A stretch of DNA of 63,653 nucleotides from Vicinamibacteria bacterium (lineage in GTDB: Bacteria; Acidobacteriota; Vicinamibacteria; Vicinamibacterales; UBA8438): assembly GCA_022820825.1 (NCBI GenBank), contig JAJEEU010000064.1, positions 1 through 63,653 of the forward strand. The letters run 5' to 3'. Each line of letters begins with the position of its first letter. The first letter of the stretch is position 1. Positions 48,517-58,080 of this stretch are shown piece by piece. The notes below the pieces were generated by a model. It had not been told where the DNA came from and searched no databases. It saw only the letters and a list, made by a program, of their open reading frames with translations. A program made the translations under genes and the position numbers.

Positions 48517-49365
48517 CTATTCCACGAACTCTACCGCGACCGGGCGGGGAATGAGCCGCGCGTCGTACGCCTCGGCGAACAGCCGCTCCAGCGCCGCGCG
48601 CCCGCGCGGGCCGTAGTCGAGCGTCAGCTCGTTCACGTACATCCCGACGAAGCGGTCGGTGCGCTCGACGTCGAGACCGCGGCCGAAGTCGAGCGCGTAC
48701 GCGACGGCGTCGGCCCGGTGCTCCAGCGCGTGCGCGATGCTCGCGTGCAGCATGCGCGACACCTCGCGCATGGTGTCGTCGCCGAGGTCGCGCCGGATCA
48801 CGTTGCACCCCAGCGGCAGCGGCAGCCCCCCGGTCCGGTCGGCCCACCACACGCCGAGGTCCACCAGGCAGCGCAGCCCGTCGTCGCCGTACGTCAACTG
48901 ACCTTCGTGGATCAGCAGGCCGGCGTCCACGGTCCCTTCCACCACGGCGGGTTGGATTTCGTCGAACGGCAGCACCCGCCAGGCGACGCCGGGGAAGTAG
49001 AGCTGCAGCGCCAGGTACGCCGTGGTCAGCTCTCCGGGGATGGCCACGGTCACGCCGTCGAGCGTCGCCGGCCCGTCCGCGCGGGTCACGACCATCGGCC
49101 CGTAGCGGTCGCCCATGCTGGCGCCGTGCGGCAGGAGCGCGTAGCGGTCGACCAGGTGCGCGTAGGCGTGCACGGAAACCGCCGTCACCTCGTAGCGTCC
49201 CTCGAACGCGGCGCGGTTGAGGCTTTCGATGTCGGCCAGCACCTGCGCGATCTCGAACCGGCCGGGCTCCACGGCCCCGCAGGCGAAGCCGTAGAACATG
49301 AAGGCGTCGTCCGAGTCCGGACTGTGGGCCACGGTGATGCGCGTGGTCGCGACGGCGTCAGACAT
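48517..49365 (-). CDS. mqnD: 1,4-dihydroxy-6-naphthoate synthase MqnD
   Basis: A 282-residue periplasmic-binding-protein-fold enzyme that converts cyclic de-hypoxanthinyl futalosine to dihydroxynaphthoate. VAHSPDSDDAFMFYGF is the family opening, with RYGPMVVTR, IPGELTTAYLALQLYFPG and LLIHEGQLTYG later. I chose ATG at 49365, eight codons after a longer alternative. It overlaps the end of the small membrane protein gene by eight bases and is followed directly by mqnE. Confidence 0.92.
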   Translation of the reverse strand: MSDAVATTRITVAHSPDSDDAFMFYGFACGAVEPGRFEIAQVLADIESLNRAAFEGRYEVTAVSVHAYAHLVDRYALLPHGASMGDRYGPMVVTRADGPATLDGVTVAIPGELTTAYLALQLYFPGVAWRVLPFDEIQPAVVEGTVDAGLLIHEGQLTYGDDGLRCLVDLGVWWADRTGGLPLPLGCNVIRRDLGDDTMREVSRMLHASIAHALEHRADAVAYALDFGRGLDVERTDRFVGMYVNELTLDYGPRGRAALERLFAEAYDARLIPRPVAVEFVE

Positions 49366-49861
49366 CGTCGTCCTCGGGCTCGGCATATGGCTGCGCCGCC
49401 TGCCGCACGACGATGGTCAGGCCGAACAGCGTGATCACCCCGGCGGCCGCCAGGCCGACCCACGTCCCCAACGCCATCGCCGGGTCCGGAACCGCCGCCG
49501 GCGTGTCGCCGCTGACGATGGCGCGCGCCTGCGACCTGGCCCACGCCTGCTGCGCGGCCGTCCGCTCCAGCAGGCGCTCCGCGGTCAGCAGGATCGCGAA
49601 GGCGGCCAGTCCGACCAGCAGCAGCGGATGCCTCGAGTTCTTGCGCGTGATCACGCTGAGCGCCGCCAGCAGGACCGCGAGCAGGCCGAGCCCGAGGACC
49701 CAGAAGCCGGCGGGGCTCGGGAGGCCGCCGATGCGCTGCTCGCCCATCATGATCCACGGCATGAAGGCGCTCGAGGCGAGGGCGAACCCGGCCAGCAGCG
49801 GGAGATAGTACGCCCGCATGCTGTGCCGCGCGGCGCCGCCCAGCACCTGCAGGAAAGACAT
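49358..49861 (-). CDS. Small membrane protein upstream of mqnD
   Basis: A 167-residue protein with four probable transmembrane helices (YYLPLLAGFALASSAFMPWI; GFWVLGLGLLAVLLAALSVI; LLLVGLAAFAILLTAERLL; TWVGLAAAGVITLFGLTIVV). A charged extracytoplasmic loop and an acidic C-terminus (PEDDDV) are seen. No family is recognised. Its stop overlaps mqnD by eight bases, so it is the first gene of the menaquinone unit. Confidence 0.65.
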   Translation of the reverse strand: MSFLQVLGGAARHSMRAYYLPLLAGFALASSAFMPWIMMGEQRIGGLPSPAGFWVLGLGLLAVLLAALSVITRKNSRHPLLLVGLAAFAILLTAERLLERTAAQQAWARSQARAIVSGDTPAAVPDPAMALGTWVGLAAAGVITLFGLTIVVRQAAQPYAEPEDDDV

Positions 49862-49911
49862 AGGCGGCGAGTCTAGCAGACCGGGAAGGACGGCGGCGGC
49901 AGAGACGGCCG

Positions 49912-51429
49912 TCAGCTTGCGGGCGGTTCGGGCGGACGCCTCCTGAACGCCGAACGGCGGCGGACGAGCGAGGCCCCCAGCGGCGCCGGCGGCAGCGCCG
50001 CGGGGTCGAGGTTGTTCAGGTGCTCCAGGATGTCGGACGCCCAGTTGAAGACGTCGCGGCCCGCCACGACGCGCCGCAGGGCGCCCATGCGCCGTCGCCG
50101 CTCGTCGGCCGGCATGTCGATGGCGTGCTCCAGCGCGTCGGCGAATCCTTCCGCGTCGTAAGGATTGATGGCCAGCGCGTCGTGCAGCTCCTGCGCGGCG
50201 CCCGCCAGCTCGCTCAGCACTAGCACGCCGTCGAGGTCCTCGCGGGCGGCCACGAACTCCTTGGCCACCAGGTTCATCCCGTCATGCAGCGAGCTGACGA
50301 CGCAGAAGTTGGCCAGCCGGAACAACGCCACCAGCCGCCGGATCTGCAGCGCCGACTTGCGGTAGCGGACCGGCCCCCCGGCCTCGGGGTAGCGGAGGTT
50401 GATCTCCTCCACCTTGCGGTCGATGGCCTGCTCGACCGCCATGTAGCTGTCGAGCGTCGACCGCGACGGCACGCCAATCTGCACGAACGTCACCCGACCC
50501 CGCAGGTCCGGCCGGCGCTTCAGGAGCAGGTCCAGCGCTTCGAGCCGCTCCGGAATGCCCTTCGTGTAGTCGAGCCGGTCTACGCCGACGCCCACGATCG
50601 GCGTCTCGATCCTGAGCTCCGCGGCCAGCCGCTGCATGTCCGCGGCGAGCGTCGGCCTGCGCGCAATGCCTTGAATCCGGTCGTAGTCGACGCCGATCGG
50701 AACGGCCTGGACCGCCGTCACGCGGCCGCCCATGCGGACCGCGCTGCGCGCCACGTCCGCCCCGAGCTCGTCGCGCGCCGCGGCGATGAAGTTGCGGCGG
50801 TCGCGCTCGAGCTGGAACGCCAGCAGATCGTTGGCGAGCAGTCCGGACAGCAGCTCGCGGCGCCACGGACAGATGCGCAGCCGGTCGGGATGCGGCCAGG
50901 GTATGTGCCAGAACAGCGCCGTCCTGGCGCCCGGGCAACGCGCGCGCAGGGCGGGCGCCACCAGCGCCAGGTGATAGTCCTGGATGAAGACCGGCGCCGC
51001 GGCCTCGGGCAGCTCCTGCTCGATGACCGTCGCGAAGCGCTCGTTGACGCGCTGGTACGCGTCCCAGTCCGGGGCGCGGAAGACCGGGCGGACGTGCGCT
51101 TCGTGGCACAGCGGCCAGAGCCCCTCGTTGGCGAAACCTTCGTAGTAGCGGCTGGCCTCTTCCCGCGTAAGCCACAGTCGCCGCAGGGGATACGACGGGC
51201 CGTCGGGCGGAACCATGATCCGGTCGTTGGCGTCCACCACGTCGCGGTCGGCATTGCCTGACCCGTGCGCGATCCAGACGCCCCCGCGTTCGCGCATCAA
51301 CGCGTCGAGGGCCACGGACACGCCGCCGGTGGTCGGCGACCAGGCGATGCCGCCGCCTTCGGTGCGGGAATGCTGGTACGGCTCCCGGTTGGAGACGACG
51401 ACGAGCGGCGGGTGCTGCTCGGGCGCGAT
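49912..51429 (-). CDS. otsA: Trehalose-6-phosphate synthase, non-canonical start
   Basis: A GT20 enzyme of about 505 residues joining UDP-glucose and glucose-6-phosphate for osmoprotection. Motifs: VVVSNREPY and EGGGIAW (N-terminal sugar-phosphate loop), VFIQDYHLALVAP, FWHIPWPHPD, GVDRLDYTKGIPERL and SLHDGMNLVAKEFV. The N-terminal motif lies upstream of the first ATG/GTG/TTG (GTG 51321), so translation must begin earlier. The frame is open there, and ATC at 51429, four bases after the iscA-like stop and preceded by AGGTGTAGGACC, is the best candidate. No otsB is adjacent. Confidence 0.85.
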   Translation of the reverse strand: MAPEQHPPLVVVSNREPYQHSRTEGGGIAWSPTTGGVSVALDALMRERGGVWIAHGSGNADRDVVDANDRIMVPPDGPSYPLRRLWLTREEASRYYEGFANEGLWPLCHEAHVRPVFRAPDWDAYQRVNERFATVIEQELPEAAAPVFIQDYHLALVAPALRARCPGARTALFWHIPWPHPDRLRICPWRRELLSGLLANDLLAFQLERDRRNFIAAARDELGADVARSAVRMGGRVTAVQAVPIGVDYDRIQGIARRPTLAADMQRLAAELRIETPIVGVGVDRLDYTKGIPERLEALDLLLKRRPDLRGRVTFVQIGVPSRSTLDSYMAVEQAIDRKVEEINLRYPEAGGPVRYRKSALQIRRLVALFRLANFCVVSSLHDGMNLVAKEFVAAREDLDGVLVLSELAGAAQELHDALAINPYDAEGFADALEHAIDMPADERRRRMGALRRVVAGRDVFNWASDILEHLNNLDPAALPPAPLGASLVRRRSAFRRRPPEPPAS

Positions 51430-51433
51430 GGTC

Positions 51434-51760
51434 CTACACCTGGAACGAAAGGCCGCAGCCGCACGCGCTCTTCGCGTTCGGGTTGCGGAAGATCAGCGAC
51501 TGGCCGAGCATCTCGGAATCGCAGTCGAGAATCGTGCCGTCGAGGAACGTGTAGCTCTTGGGGTCCACGAAGATGCGCGTGCCGTCGGGACTCTCGAACA
51601 CCTTGTCCGTCGGTTTCGGAGCCTCTGCCCACTTGAAGACGTAGCTCAGGCCCGAGCAGCCGCCGGCCTTGACGCCGACGCGCAGGCCGCCGGTGTCCTG
51701 GCCTTCGGTGGCCATCGCCTCGCGGATGCGGCGGGACGCCGCCGCCGTAACTTCAATCAT
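51434..51760 (-). CDS. A-type Fe-S cluster carrier (IscA/ErpA family)
   Basis: A 108-residue HesB-fold protein. Three conserved Cys are present: GGCSGLSYVF and the C-terminal SACGCGLSF, which bind and hand over an Fe-S cluster. The start MIEVTAAASRRIREAM is standard. It belongs to the sulfur/Fe-S operon (cysteine desulfurase 48 nt upstream, Rrf2 beyond). No scaffold IscU is seen here. The stop is four bases from the probable ATC start of otsA. Confidence 0.93.
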   Translation of the reverse strand: MIEVTAAASRRIREAMATEGQDTGGLRVGVKAGGCSGLSYVFKWAEAPKPTDKVFESPDGTRIFVDPKSYTFLDGTILDCDSEMLGQSLIFRNPNAKSACGCGLSFQV

Positions 51761-51808
51761 TGCAGCCGATCCTGACTTTCGTAGTGTACCTGATCGCCGG
51801 CAGTGCCG

Positions 51809-52990
51809 TCAGGACGCACGCGTCACCGGGGACAGCTCCCGCAGCCGCGTCACGAGACTGGCCACCTTGTCCGCGGCGTAGTCGATTTCCTCCTCCGTGG
51901 TCCACCGGCCCAGCCCGAAACGCAGCGACGCGCGAGCGAGCTCGTCCGGCAGGCCGATGGCGCGCAGGACGTGCGACGGCTCCAGGCTCGGCGACGCCGT
52001 CGTGCACGCGGCGCCCGACGACACCGCCACGTCGTCGAGGCCGACCAGCAGCGACTCGCCCTCGACGCCGGCGAAGCTCACGTTCAGGTTGTGCGGCAGC
52101 CGCCGCTCCAGCGACCCGTTCACGGTGACGCCGTCGAGCCGCCCGGTGAGCGCCGCGAGCAGGCGGTCGCGCAGGCGGCCGATGCGCTCCTCTTCCGCCG
52201 CCAGCTCCGTCCGGCAGATCTCCGCCGCCGCGCCGAAGCCGACGATGCCCGGCACGTTCAGCGTGCCGGAGCGCAGGCCGCGCTCGTGCCCGCCGCCGTC
52301 GATGATCGGCGCCAGCGGTACCCGCGGCCGGCGCCTGCGCACATACAGCGCCCCGATCCCCTTGGGCCCGTACAGCTTGTGCGCCGTGAACGAGAGCAGG
52401 TCGACGCCGAGCGCGCCGACGTCGACCGGCACGCGGCCGACCGCCTGCGCCGCGTCGCTGTGCAGCAGGATGCCGCGGGCGCGCGTGATCTCCGCGATCT
52501 CCGCGATCGGCTGCAGCACCCCGATCTCGTTGTTGGCCAGCATCACGCTGACCAGCACCGTGTCGTCCGTGAGCGCCCGCTCGATCGACTTCGGACTGAC
52601 GAGGCCGTCGCTGTCCGGCGCAACCTCGGTCACGCGGGCCCCGGCATCGGCCAGCCGCCGGCACGGGTCGAGCACCGCCCGATGCTCCGTCGCCACGGTC
52701 ACGACATGCGGCCGCGCGGCCCCCGCGGCCGACAGCGCGCCCTTCAGCGCCAGGTTGTTCGACTCCGTCGCGCCGCTGGTGAAGCAGATCTCGCGCGGGT
52801 CGGCACCGATCAGCTCCGCCACCTGCCGGCGCCCCGCTTCCGCGGCATCGCGCGCGGCCCAACCGAATGGATGGTGCCGGCTCGCCGCGTTGCCGAAACG
52901 TTCCGTGAAATACGGCGCCATCACCTCGACGACGCGCGGGTCCGCCGGCGTGGTCGCGTGGTAGTCGAGGTAGACCGGCAGCTTGGGCAT
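51809..52990 (-). CDS. iscS: Cysteine desulfurase (IscS/NifS family)
   Basis: A 393-residue PLP enzyme that takes sulfur from cysteine. [15 protein letters not shown] starts the fold, [15 protein letters not shown] binds PLP phosphate, [20 protein letters not shown] holds the PLP lysine, and [19 protein letters not shown] the sulfur-accepting Cys on a long flexible loop of the group I type. It follows the Rrf2 regulator by 50 nt. Besides Fe-S assembly, it can feed sulfur to the MoeZ-like and cysteine-synthase rhodanese domains encoded upstream. Confidence 0.93.
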   Translation of the reverse strand: MPKLPVYLDYHATTPADPRVVEVMAPYFTERFGNAASRHHPFGWAARDAAEAGRRQVAELIGADPREICFTSGATESNNLALKGALSAAGAARPHVVTVATEHRAVLDPCRRLADAGARVTEVAPDSDGLVSPKSIERALTDDTVLVSVMLANNEIGVLQPIAEIAEITRARGILLHSDAAQAVGRVPVDVGALGVDLLSFTAHKLYGPKGIGALYVRRRRPRVPLAPIIDGGGHERGLRSGTLNVPGIVGFGAAAEICRTELAAEEERIGRLRDRLLAALTGRLDGVTVNGSLERRLPHNLNVSFAGVEGESLLVGLDDVAVSSGAACTTASPSLEPSHVLRAIGLPDELARASLRFGLGRWTTEEEIDYAADKVASLVTRLRELSPVTRAS

Positions 52991-53040
52991 TCGTGGCAGA
53001 GAGGCCCGGAGCGGCGCTCCGGCGCGGTCATGGGAGGCCG

Positions 53041-53523
53041 CTACCGGTCGGACGGAGCGGCCATTTGAGCAGCCGCGGACGGGCGCCGGAGCGCCTCCAC
53101 CGGCAGCAGCTCCTCATGCTCCTCGCGCGCCAACTCGTCGATGGTGAACTCGGCGAGCGTGCGCACGATGCGGTCCTTCAGGCGCCACAGCGGATCGCGC
53201 ACGTTACACGTCGAGTACTGCTCGCAGGTCTCGTCTACGTCCGAGCAGGCGGTCACGGCCACCGGCCCGTCGACCGCCTGGATGACGTCCGCCACCGAGA
53301 TCATGGCCGCGGGGCGCGCCAGGTCGTAGCCGCCGCGCTTGCCGTGGTGGGAGGCGAGCAGGCCGCGCCTGGCCAGGCGCTGCAGCACCTTGGCCATCAA
53401 CTCCACCGGGATGTTGTAGCGCGCGGCGATCTCGCGCGCGCTCGACGACGAACCCTCGGGACTGGAGGCCAGGTCCTTGAGCGCTATCAGGGCGTAGTCG
53501 GTCTTCTTGGACAGTCGGAGCAT
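53041..53523 (-). CDS. Rrf2-family regulator (IscR-like)
   Basis: A 160-residue winged-helix repressor. [19 protein letters not shown] is the family start, [19 protein letters not shown] the recognition helix, [11 protein letters not shown] the wing. Three Cys in [15 protein letters not shown] bind an Fe-S cluster, as in IscR. It probably senses Fe-S or redox state and controls the iscS-iscA genes that follow. It has its own promoter (TTGAAG at 53579-53584, 17 bases, TAGAAT at 53556-53561). Confidence 0.9.
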   Translation of the reverse strand: MLRLSKKTDYALIALKDLASSPEGSSSSAREIAARYNIPVELMAKVLQRLARRGLLASHHGKRGGYDLARPAAMISVADVIQAVDGPVAVTACSDVDETCEQYSTCNVRDPLWRLKDRIVRTLAEFTIDELAREEHEELLPVEALRRPSAAAQMAAPSDR

Positions 53524-53555
53524 CGAGCCCTCCGCTGCAGCGGCCTGCGCGGACC

Positions 53556-53584
53556 ATTCTATCGCGCGCGCCGGACCGCTTCAA
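53556..53584 (-). promoter_or_regulatory. Sigma-70-type promoter for the Rrf2 gene
   Basis: On the minus strand, TTGAAG (53584-53579) and TAGAAT (53561-53556) are separated by 17 bases, matching four and five of six consensus positions. It lies between moeZ and the regulator gene, giving the Fe-S genes independent control. Confidence 0.55.
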
Positions 53585-53594
53585 ACGCCGGGCG

Positions 53595-54763
<1,169 letters not shown>

Positions 54764-54767
<4 letters not shown>

Positions 54768-55048
54768 AGTCCGCCTCCGCCCGCCACCGTCGGAATGATG
54801 CTGACGGTGTCGCCCTCCTTGACCGGCGTCGCTTCCTTCTCCAGGAAGCGGATGTCGTCGTCGTTGACGAAGATGGCGACGAACGCCCGCAGCCGGCCGT
54901 CCTCGTTGTACAGGTGCTTGCGCAGCTCGGTGTACTCCGCGGTCATGTTCGCCAGCAGCTCGCCGACGGTGCTGCCTTCAACTTCGATGACGTCCTGCTT
55001 GCCCGCGTAGACGCGCAGGGGCGTCGGTATCAGAATCCTGGTTGGCAT
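54764..55048 (-). CDS. cysO: Ubiquitin-like sulfur carrier (CysO/MoaD/ThiS family) with extended C-terminus
   Basis: A 94-residue beta-grasp protein (IPTPLRVYAGKQDVIEVEG, VAIFVNDDDIRFL, DTVSIIPTVAGG). Active carriers end in Gly-Gly; here the end is AGGGGL, with one Leu beyond the glycines. Such extensions must be cut before activation, and a JAMM protease gene directly upstream could do it, as for QbsE/QbsD of Pseudomonas. The neighbouring MoeZ-like enzyme would load sulfur and the cysteine synthase would use it. Confidence 0.88.
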
Positions 55049-55461
55049 TGCGTTTCCTCGACAGTGACCGGCTCTTCGTCGAACGCCGAGCGATCCTCGC
55101 GCAAGCGCCACGAGGTGAGCGCGCCCGGCTGTCCGCCCTCGACCGCCACGATCACGTATGCGAACACCGGCCACGCGTGATCGAGGTCGTATCTCGACGG
55201 GCGCGCCGGATGGTCCGGGTGCGAGTGATAGAAGCCGAGCAGCTCCGCGCCCTGCTCGGTTGCCCGCCGCTCGGCCGCGCGGTAATCGCCCGGCCCGATC
55301 GTGAAGCGGCGGCGGGCCGTCTCCCCGGCGGCGTTGGGCAGCGCCAGCGCCGCCGTGACCAGCCCGCCGCGGCCCACGAGCGCGCCGCAGCACTCGTCGG
55401 GGTACGACTCGCGGCCGTGCCGGCGGATGTCGGTATCGACCGCGGCGCGCAGCGTCAGCAT
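55030..55461 (-). CDS. mec: JAMM/MPN+ metalloprotease (Mec-like)
   Basis: A 143-residue zinc protease. The JAMM signature is complete: Glu in DECCGALVG, then ELLGFYHSHPDHPARPSRYD (HxHxxxxxxxxD). Mycobacterial Mec releases cysteine from the CysO-cysteine adduct; related QbsD trims the carrier C-terminus. The carrier here has an extra Leu, so both activities are possible. It lies between the cysteine synthase and carrier genes, overlapping the latter by 19 bases. Confidence 0.92.
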   Translation of the reverse strand: MLTLRAAVDTDIRRHGRESYPDECCGALVGRGGLVTAALALPNAAGETARRRFTIGPGDYRAAERRATEQGAELLGFYHSHPDHPARPSRYDLDHAWPVFAYVIVAVEGGQPGALTSWRLREDRSAFDEEPVTVEETQCQPGF

Positions 55462-55487
55462 CGGTGTCACCAATCGGCCCGGCGCGG

Positions 55488-56843
55488 CTACTCGACCCCG
55501 GATCCCGATTCGACGGGATAACCCTTGTCCCGCCACGCCAGGGTGCCGCCGGTCATGCTCCGCACGTCGCGGTAGCCCAGCGACTTGAGGAACAGCAGCC
55601 CGGACAGCGAGGCGTTGCCGCGCTGGCAGACGCTGAGGATGGGCGCCCCGCGGTCGGCCGGCAGCACCGCCGCCGCCACATCCGCGCGCAGCTCCTTGAG
55701 GGGCACGTTGACGGCCCCCGGCAGGTGCGCCTCGCGGTACTGCTCGTACGGCCGCACGTCCATGACGAACGGCTTGCCGTTCTGCAGCAGCGCGCGGGCC
55801 TCGTCGACGCTGACCGTCAGGTCGGCGTTGCCGCGGACGTTCTCGCGCATCGCCTCCAGCAGCGGGTCGCGGTCCGGCTTGGCCGCCGGCTGCGCCGTCA
55901 GCCCCGGCAGGTGCTTGACCACCGACGAGGCGTACTTGAAGGCGTTGTCCGGGAAGATCACCACGACCAGGTTGCCCGGCTCGTCCGGAACCAGCTCGAA
56001 CGCGCCCTGCAACGCCATGGCCGAGCTTGGTCCCGCGACGATGCTCTCCTCGCGGTTGAGCCGCAGGCAGAGCTCGAACGCGGTCTGGTTCTGCACCTCG
56101 ATCAGCCCGTCGTACTCGTCCGGAAAGAACAGCTTGGTCTGCTGGAGCTGGCGCAGGCTGCGCACGCCGGGGATGTCGTGCCCCTCGTTCGGGTGCACGC
56201 CGAGCACCTTGGTCGAAGAGCGCTGCGCCTTCAGGAAGCGGCCGGTGCCGGTGATGGTGCCGCACGTGCCGAGGCCGGCCACGAAGTGGGTCACCCGGCC
56301 TTCGGTCTGGCGCCAGATCTCGGGTCCGGTCGTCTTGTAGTGCGCCTCGGGATTCGCCTCGTTCGCATACTGGTTCAGCATGTGGAAGTCGGGGCGATCC
56401 GCGATTTCCGCCGCCTTGGCGATGGCCCCTTCGGGCGCGCCGGGGGCCGGGCAGAGGGTGTCCTCCAGCTCCATCACGTCGGCGCCGAAGAACCGCAGCA
56501 TGGTGCGCTTCTCGAGCGGAATTTCGTTCGACAGCGGCGTGGTGAGCGCATAGCCCCTGGCGTTCGCGATCATGGCGAGCGCCATGCCCGTGTTGCCCGA
56601 GGTCGGCTCCACCAGCTTCTGCTCGGCCTGCACGGTGCGGCGGGCCTCGCCGTCGGCGACCAGGTTGGCCGCGACGCGGTCCTTTACCGCGCCGAACGGG
56701 TTGTACCATTCGAGCTTCGCGTAGACCTGCGTGTGGCGGAACGGCGTCACCCGGTTCAGGCGCACGAGCGGCGTGGGGTTCTCTGCGCTGGAAAGCAGGC
56801 CCAGAATCGACTCGTACACACGCAGCGCGTGATCGGCCATCAA
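55488..56843 (-). CDS. cysM: Cysteine synthase (CysM-type) fused to a rhodanese domain
   Basis: A 451-residue PLP enzyme. The synthase half has [15 protein letters not shown] (PLP Lys), [13 protein letters not shown] and [17 protein letters not shown]. Residues about 345-445 form a rhodanese domain ([37 protein letters not shown] with the active Cys). Linking sulfurtransferase and synthase suggests direct use of persulfide or thiocarboxylate sulfur. First codons are TTG (56843) and ATG (56840); TAGGAT lies six bases before the TTG. First gene of the sulfur operon. Confidence 0.92.
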   Translation of the reverse strand: MMADHALRVYESILGLLSSAENPTPLVRLNRVTPFRHTQVYAKLEWYNPFGAVKDRVAANLVADGEARRTVQAEQKLVEPTSGNTGMALAMIANARGYALTTPLSNEIPLEKRTMLRFFGADVMELEDTLCPAPGAPEGAIAKAAEIADRPDFHMLNQYANEANPEAHYKTTGPEIWRQTEGRVTHFVAGLGTCGTITGTGRFLKAQRSSTKVLGVHPNEGHDIPGVRSLRQLQQTKLFFPDEYDGLIEVQNQTAFELCLRLNREESIVAGPSSAMALQGAFELVPDEPGNLVVVIFPDNAFKYASSVVKHLPGLTAQPAAKPDRDPLLEAMRENVRGNADLTVSVDEARALLQNGKPFVMDVRPYEQYREAHLPGAVNVPLKELRADVAAAVLPADRGAPILSVCQRGNASLSGLLFLKSLGYRDVRSMTGGTLAWRDKGYPVESGSGVE

Positions 56844-56845
56844 GC

Positions 56846-56855
56846 TACGATCCTA
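56846..56855. promoter_or_regulatory. Overlapping divergent -10 boxes in a 16-base intergenic region
   Basis: TACGAT (56846-56851, plus) and TAGGAT (56855-56850, minus) overlap by two bases. The starts at 56860 (plus) and 56843/56840 (minus) are 8 and 6 or 9 bases away, leaving no room for ribosome binding sites. The two genes probably use leaderless transcripts from mutually exclusive promoters. Confidence 0.45.
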
Positions 56856-56859
56856 CCCC

Positions 56860-58077
56860 ATGACAACCGCCGACAACCCGACACCGGACAACTCCCGCGC
56901 GCTCGACGGGCTGACCGTGCTCGACCTCTCGCGCGTGCTCTCCGGGCCCTACTGCACGATGATGCTCGCCGACATGGGTGCTCGCGTAATCAAGGTGGAG
57001 CGGCCCGGCAAGGGCGACGACACCCGCGGCTGGGGGCCGCCCTTCCAGAAGGGCGAGAGCGCCTACTTCCTCAGCATCAACCGCAACAAGGAGAGCGTGA
57101 CGCTCGACCTCAAGCACCCGGAGGGCCGGCGCGTGCTCGACGCGCTCATCGCGCGCGCCGACGTGCTGGTGTAGAACTTCCGGCCCGGCACGCTGGAGCG
57201 CATGGGGCTGGGCTACAAGGACGTGGCGCGGCAGCGTCCCGACCTCGTCTACTGCTCCGTCTCGGGCTTCGGCCAGACCGGCCCGCGGCGGCGCGAGCCG
57301 GGCTACGACGCGGTGATGCAGGGGGAGGGCGGCCTGATGAGCATCACCGGCCCGGCCGACGGGCCGGGCTACCGGCTGGGCATCGCCATCGTCGACATCG
57401 TGGCGGGCATGTTCTCGGCCTACGGCGTCGCGGTCGCCCTGCTGGCGCGGGAGCGCACCGGCCGCGGCCAGCTCGTCGACGTGGGCATGCTCGACGCGGC
57501 GGCGGCGCTGCTCACCTACCAGGCCGGCATCCACTTCACCACCGGCGAGGTGCCCGGCCGGCTCGGCAACCGGCACCCGTCGATCACGCCCTACGAGACG
57601 CTCGAGGCGGCGGACGGCGAGCTGGTGGTGGCGGTCGGCAACGACCAGCTCTGGCGCGCGTTCTGCGGCGTCATCGGCGCGGAGGCGCTGGCCGACGACC
57701 CCCGCTTCCGCACCAACAAGGACCGCGTCGCCGCCCGCGACGCGCTGCGGCCGCTGCTCGTGGAGCGCATGCGGACGCGCCCCGCGGCGGAGTGGATCGA
57801 CCGCCTCAAGGCCGCCGGCATCCCGTGCGGCGCCGTGCGCGACCTGGCGCAGGTGTTGACCGATCCGCAGCTCATCGAGCGGGCGATGGTGGTGGCGCTC
57901 GATCACCCCGTGGCCGGCGCCATCCGCCAGCTCGGCGTCCCGATCAAGATGAGCGACACGCAGGGCGCGGTGCGCACTCCCCCGCCCGCGCTCGGCCAGC
58001 ACACCGTCGCCGTCCTCGGCGAGCTCGGCTACGGCGACGCGGAGATCGCGGGCCTGCGGGCGGACGGGGTGATCTGA
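56860..58077 (+). pseudogene. CaiB/BaiF-type CoA transferase with an in-frame amber codon
   Basis: A class III CoA transferase of 405 residues if read through. [22 protein letters not shown] and GAR-type DTRGWGPPF open the fold; the catalytic Asp is expected in GYDAVMQGEGGLMSITG. At 57172-57174 the frame reads DVLV, TAG, NFRPGTLERMG, where the family has Glu (VENFRPG): one base (GAG to TAG) explains it. The frame is intact on both sides, so the mutation is recent or a sequencing error. Natural amber readthrough is less likely. Confidence 0.85.
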
Positions 58078-58080
58078 GCT

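Noticed and set aside
57172..57174. Amber codon read as pyrrolysine
   Set aside because: The family has Glu at this position, pyrrolysine is not expected there, and no pyl genes are in view; a point mutation is simpler.
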